Origin: AP-16 sp036395835
GTDB lineage: Bacteria > Pseudomonadota > Alphaproteobacteria > Rhizobiales > Xanthobacteraceae
Assembly: GCA_036395835.1 (NCBI GenBank)
Contig: DASWCW010000003.1
Coordinates: 1-20,623 of the forward strand
Direction of reading: 5' to 3'
DNA length: 20,623 bases
Shown here: piece by piece, positions 18,683 through 20,623 of the stretch
Numbering within the stretch: the first letter of the stretch is position 1
Layout: each line of letters begins with the position of its first letter
Translations under genes and position numbers: made by a program
Notes under the pieces: model-generated
The model's input: the letters and a program-made list of their open reading frames with translations, nothing else
What the model was told of the DNA's origin: nothing
The model's database searches: none

Positions 18683-20061
18683 TCGAGCTAACCGATGGCA
18701 GCATAATCCTCTCACGGGATTGCTCGCCAATTCCTGTTACCAAACGGGAGGATGATGATTGGCTTCGCAAGCTCGTCGTCGCCGCCCAACCGCCCGATAT
18801 GCTTCTCCGTCTGGGTCATCAGGCCGACGACCCTGACGAGGAGCCCATAGCGTCCTTCGATACCACGACCGGCACTTGGTGGGCAGGGCGATATATCGGC
18901 GAAGTCCAATTTGAGGGGCGGACCCTCCGCCTTGAACCCCGGTTTGGCATGCCAGCTCTGATGAGATGGCTCACCGCCATTTGGGGTGTCCGGCTAGTGG
19001 ATTCGAAAGGCAGATACGAGCAGCAGCGCATTTGGCTATGGCTTGTCATCGCTCACCTTTGGGCCGGCCGGCTTATCGCTGCCGCAAAACATGGCTTGCC
19101 ATTCCGACGCGTCGAGACCGTCCATTACGGACGCGCACTACGCGGTCGGCTTTTGCCTTGGGAAACCGCGCTTGTACGAGCGGTCGGGGACGACCGGCTC
19201 GCGAGCGTCACGCGTACACGCGTCGTCGATCCGGTCATTGGCGGCACCCTGCTAGGCGCGTTCGAGCGCTTACGCGCTGCACTCGGCTCCCGTGGCGAGA
19301 AGAATTATTGGTTGCCTGAACGGGGCAGGACCGTAGTGGAGGACCTGCAAGCTGCCCTTGGCGCACGCGCCGGCATAACCACGGCCGAGAAACAGACGGT
19401 GCGATACTCGCCGGTGACTGAGAATTACCGACCTGCAATCGACCTCTCCCTGTCCATTCTCGCGCGCCGTCCGCGCGTAGCTTCATCCGGCGGTGAGGGA
19501 AAGGCTTTCGGCGTCTTGCTCGATATGGCGGAGATTTGGGAGCTTTACGTCGCCAAGCTGTTGCAAGTCAGTCTGCCCGGCTTGCGCGTCAACCATACAG
19601 GCCGCGGTACGGAACACATCCGGTCACTTCTAATCGCAGACGGAGACGAATTCGGCTCGTTACGGCCGGATATCATAATATCCGATCATCATGGACGTTA
19701 CCGGGCCATCGCCGATGCCAAGTACAAGACGACCCGGATAAATGCCTACAATCGCAGCGGCGTAATCACGGACGATCTGTATCAGCTCACTGGTTATCTC
19801 GCTGGCTTTGGGGACCCTGCCTCGCGATTGGATGGCTTTCTTATCTATCCCGCCGATGCTGAAGGCCAAGTGGCCCGCCGTTTGGCGCCAAAAAATCCTT
19901 GGAAAGTCGCGTCAGCACCCCAGCGACGTCTTTGGTTCGTATCGGCCTGCGGGCACGAGGCTGATGACAAAATGTTGAGCGAGTCCGAGCGGGCGATGAG
20001 CACCCTGATCCATGAAGCCATCCTCCTGAATGGTCCACGTCAATTGAATGTCCAGCCATAG
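18679..20061 (+). CDS. mcrC: McrC-type nuclease subunit
   Basis: McrC carries the endonuclease active site and stimulates the McrB NTPase. The 460-residue protein has the N-terminal McrC region, with TWWAGRYIGEVQFEG and LRLEPRFGMPALMRWL, a long helical middle, and a C-terminal PD-(D/E)xK nuclease domain. The catalytic residues are D331 in LRPDIIISD and D346-A-K348 in ADAKYK, followed by DDLYQLTGYLAGFG. All residues needed for cleavage are present. The start is GTG, overlapping the mcrB stop as GTGA, a sign of translational coupling. The protein appears complete. After its stop lie 74 bases and then the IS3-type element. GC is lower than in the core genes, as in mcrB. Confidence 0.92.
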   Translation: MIELTDGSIILSRDCSPIPVTKREDDDWLRKLVVAAQPPDMLLRLGHQADDPDEEPIASFDTTTGTWWAGRYIGEVQFEGRTLRLEPRFGMPALMRWLTAIWGVRLVDSKGRYEQQRIWLWLVIAHLWAGRLIAAAKHGLPFRRVETVHYGRALRGRLLPWETALVRAVGDDRLASVTRTRVVDPVIGGTLLGAFERLRAALGSRGEKNYWLPERGRTVVEDLQAALGARAGITTAEKQTVRYSPVTENYRPAIDLSLSILARRPRVASSGGEGKAFGVLLDMAEIWELYVAKLLQVSLPGLRVNHTGRGTEHIRSLLIADGDEFGSLRPDIIISDHHGRYRAIADAKYKTTRINAYNRSGVITDDLYQLTGYLAGFGDPASRLDGFLIYPADAEGQVARRLAPKNPWKVASAPQRRLWFVSACGHEADDKMLSESERAMSTLIHEAILLNGPRQLNVQP

Positions 20062-20088
20062 GTTCTTGGGCCTACTGGCTTCATGCCG

Positions 20089-20113
20089 CTTCCCAAGAAA
20101 AGTATATGGGAAG
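20089..20113 (+). terminator. Weak hairpin after mcrC, possible terminator
   Basis: CTTCCCA (20089-20095) and TGGGAAG (20107-20113) form a 7-base-pair stem with an 11-base loop, 28 bases after the mcrC stop. A short T-run (20127-20131) lies 13 bases further on, too far for a classic intrinsic terminator. A role in ending the mcrBC transcript is plausible but not strongly supported. Confidence 0.3.
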
Positions 20114-20135
20114 CGATGGGCGCGCGTTTTTGTCG

Positions 20136-20155
20136 TGACCTGAGCCCCCGAATCT
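20136..20155 (+). repeat. Probable left terminal inverted repeat of the IS3-type element
   Basis: TGACCTGAGCCCCCGAATCT begins with the TG typical of IS3-family ends and lies 66 bases before the orfA start. The opposite end is outside the window, so the exact boundary is an estimate. Confidence 0.55.
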
Positions 20156-20201
20156 CCCCCAAAAATGAGTAGAGTCCGTCACCTCGGGAAGGGGGATGGA
20201 C

Positions 20202-20468
20202 ATGCGGGCGAGCCGGTTCACGGAAGAGCACATCATCGGCGTTTTGCGGGAGCAGGACGCTGGGGTGAAGACAGCTGAGGTGTGCCGCAGGCACGGGATC
20301 AGCAGCGCGACATTCTACAAATGGAAGGCCAAGTACGGTGGCCTGGATGTGTCGGAGGCCAGGCGACTGAGGGCGCTCGAGGCGGAGAACGCCAGGCTCA
20401 AGAAGCTGCTGGCCGATGCGATGCTCGACAACGCGATGCTGAAGGAGATCGCCTCAAAAAAATGGTGA
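20202..20468 (+). CDS. IS3-family transposase OrfA
   Basis: OrfA is the DNA-binding subunit of the IS3 transposase. The product begins MRASRFTEEHIIGVLREQDAG and contains a helix-turn-helix (AEVCRRHGISSATFYKWKAKYGG), then a leucine-zipper stretch with LRALEAENARLKKLLAD. It ends DNAMLKEIASKKW. An earlier ATG at 20196 lies directly on the AGGGGG site, so ATG 20202, about six bases after that site, is the better start (88 residues). The end overlaps orfB at a run of seven A residues (20456-20462). Confidence 0.9.
   Translation: MRASRFTEEHIIGVLREQDAGVKTAEVCRRHGISSATFYKWKAKYGGLDVSEARRLRALEAENARLKKLLADAMLDNAMLKEIASKKW
20456..20462 (+). promoter_or_regulatory. Programmed -1 frameshift site of the IS3-type element
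   Basis: Seven consecutive A residues lie just before the orfA stop (TGA at 20466-20468). orfB is in the -1 frame relative to orfA. IS3 elements make the OrfAB fusion transposase by slipping at such A-rich sites. Confidence 0.65.
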
Positions 20469-20623
20469 CGCCCGCCGTCAGGCGAGAGGCCGTCACTCAG
20501 CTCCGGGTAGGGTTCGAGGTGAGCGAACGGCGGGCGTGTGGAGCGCTCGGAGTGGATCGGAGCTCGGTCCGCTATCGCAGCTCCCGACCGGATGATGCCA
20601 TCGCTCGGGCTCGCCTGCGCGAG
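20462..20623 (+). CDS. IS3-family transposase OrfB, 5' part
   Basis: The -1 frame starts with ATG 20462 overlapping orfA and runs to the window end: MVTPAVRREAVTQLRVGFEV, then SERRACGALGVDRSSVRYRS. These 54 residues match the start of IS3-family OrfB (helix-turn-helix-like region before the DDE integrase core). The catalytic residues lie outside the window. It is normally made as an OrfAB fusion through frameshifting. Confidence 0.85.
   Translation, partial: MVTPAVRREAVTQLRVGFEVSERRACGALGVDRSSVRYRSSRPDDAIARARLRE

Larger units (their letters stand above)
20136..20623 (+). mobile_element. IS3-family insertion sequence, left part (truncated by window end)
   Basis: The probable left inverted repeat starts at about 20136 with TGACCTGAGCCCCCGAATCT, like the TGA..TGxxCCCC ends of the IS407 group of IS3. 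It is followed by a standard orfA and the beginning of orfB. The right end lies outside the window, so the terminal repeat and the target duplication cannot be checked. The element starts about 75 bases after mcrC and does not interrupt it. Confidence 0.8.

Overview
The window looks like a chromosomal segment of an alphaproteobacterium of the order Hyphomicrobiales (Rhizobiales), in or near the Bradyrhizobium/Xanthobacteraceae group. The reasons are high GC, the order dnaB-alr-radA-cvpA-purF, a divergent tetratricopeptide protein-lipoprotein-der cluster, the pair rsmB-guaA, and GC-rich palindromic repeats in the gaps. The assignment rests on protein motifs and remembered gene order, not on a database search.

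Bases 1-8327 (plus strand) carry housekeeping genes: the 3' part of a cyclopropane-fatty-acid-synthase-type methyltransferase, replicative helicase dnaB, alanine racemase alr, repair ATPase radA, membrane protein cvpA, amidophosphoribosyltransferase purF and a short-chain dehydrogenase. A hairpin repeat at 8330-8364 lies where this block converges on the next. Bases 8435-15039 (minus strand) carry, read right to left, rsmB, guaA, an NnrU-family membrane protein, a membrane-anchored TPR protein, a proline-rich lipoprotein and der. purF and guaA both serve purine synthesis. The TPR protein-lipoprotein-der group resembles yfgM-bamB-der, but the lipoprotein has no beta-propeller.

From about 15040 to the end the window becomes accessory. 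It holds a frameshifted zinc-ribbon gene, a non-coding stretch, a complete small tyrosine recombinase, a 3' tRNA fragment ending in CCA, and on the minus strand the C-terminal remnant of what looks like a large serine recombinase whose stop lies inside that fragment. Next come a two-gene McrBC-type modification-dependent restriction system (mcrB and mcrC overlapping by 4 bases) and the left part of an IS3-family insertion sequence that runs off the window end. The layout suggests a tRNA-end hotspot hit by more than one integrative element, carrying a defence module and later invaded by an IS.

The most notable points are the tRNA fragment on which two unrelated recombinases converge, the McrB protein with a long N-terminal region unlike that of E. 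coli McrB, and the short lipoprotein in the bamB position. I found no intact RNA gene, no CRISPR array and no clear riboswitch.
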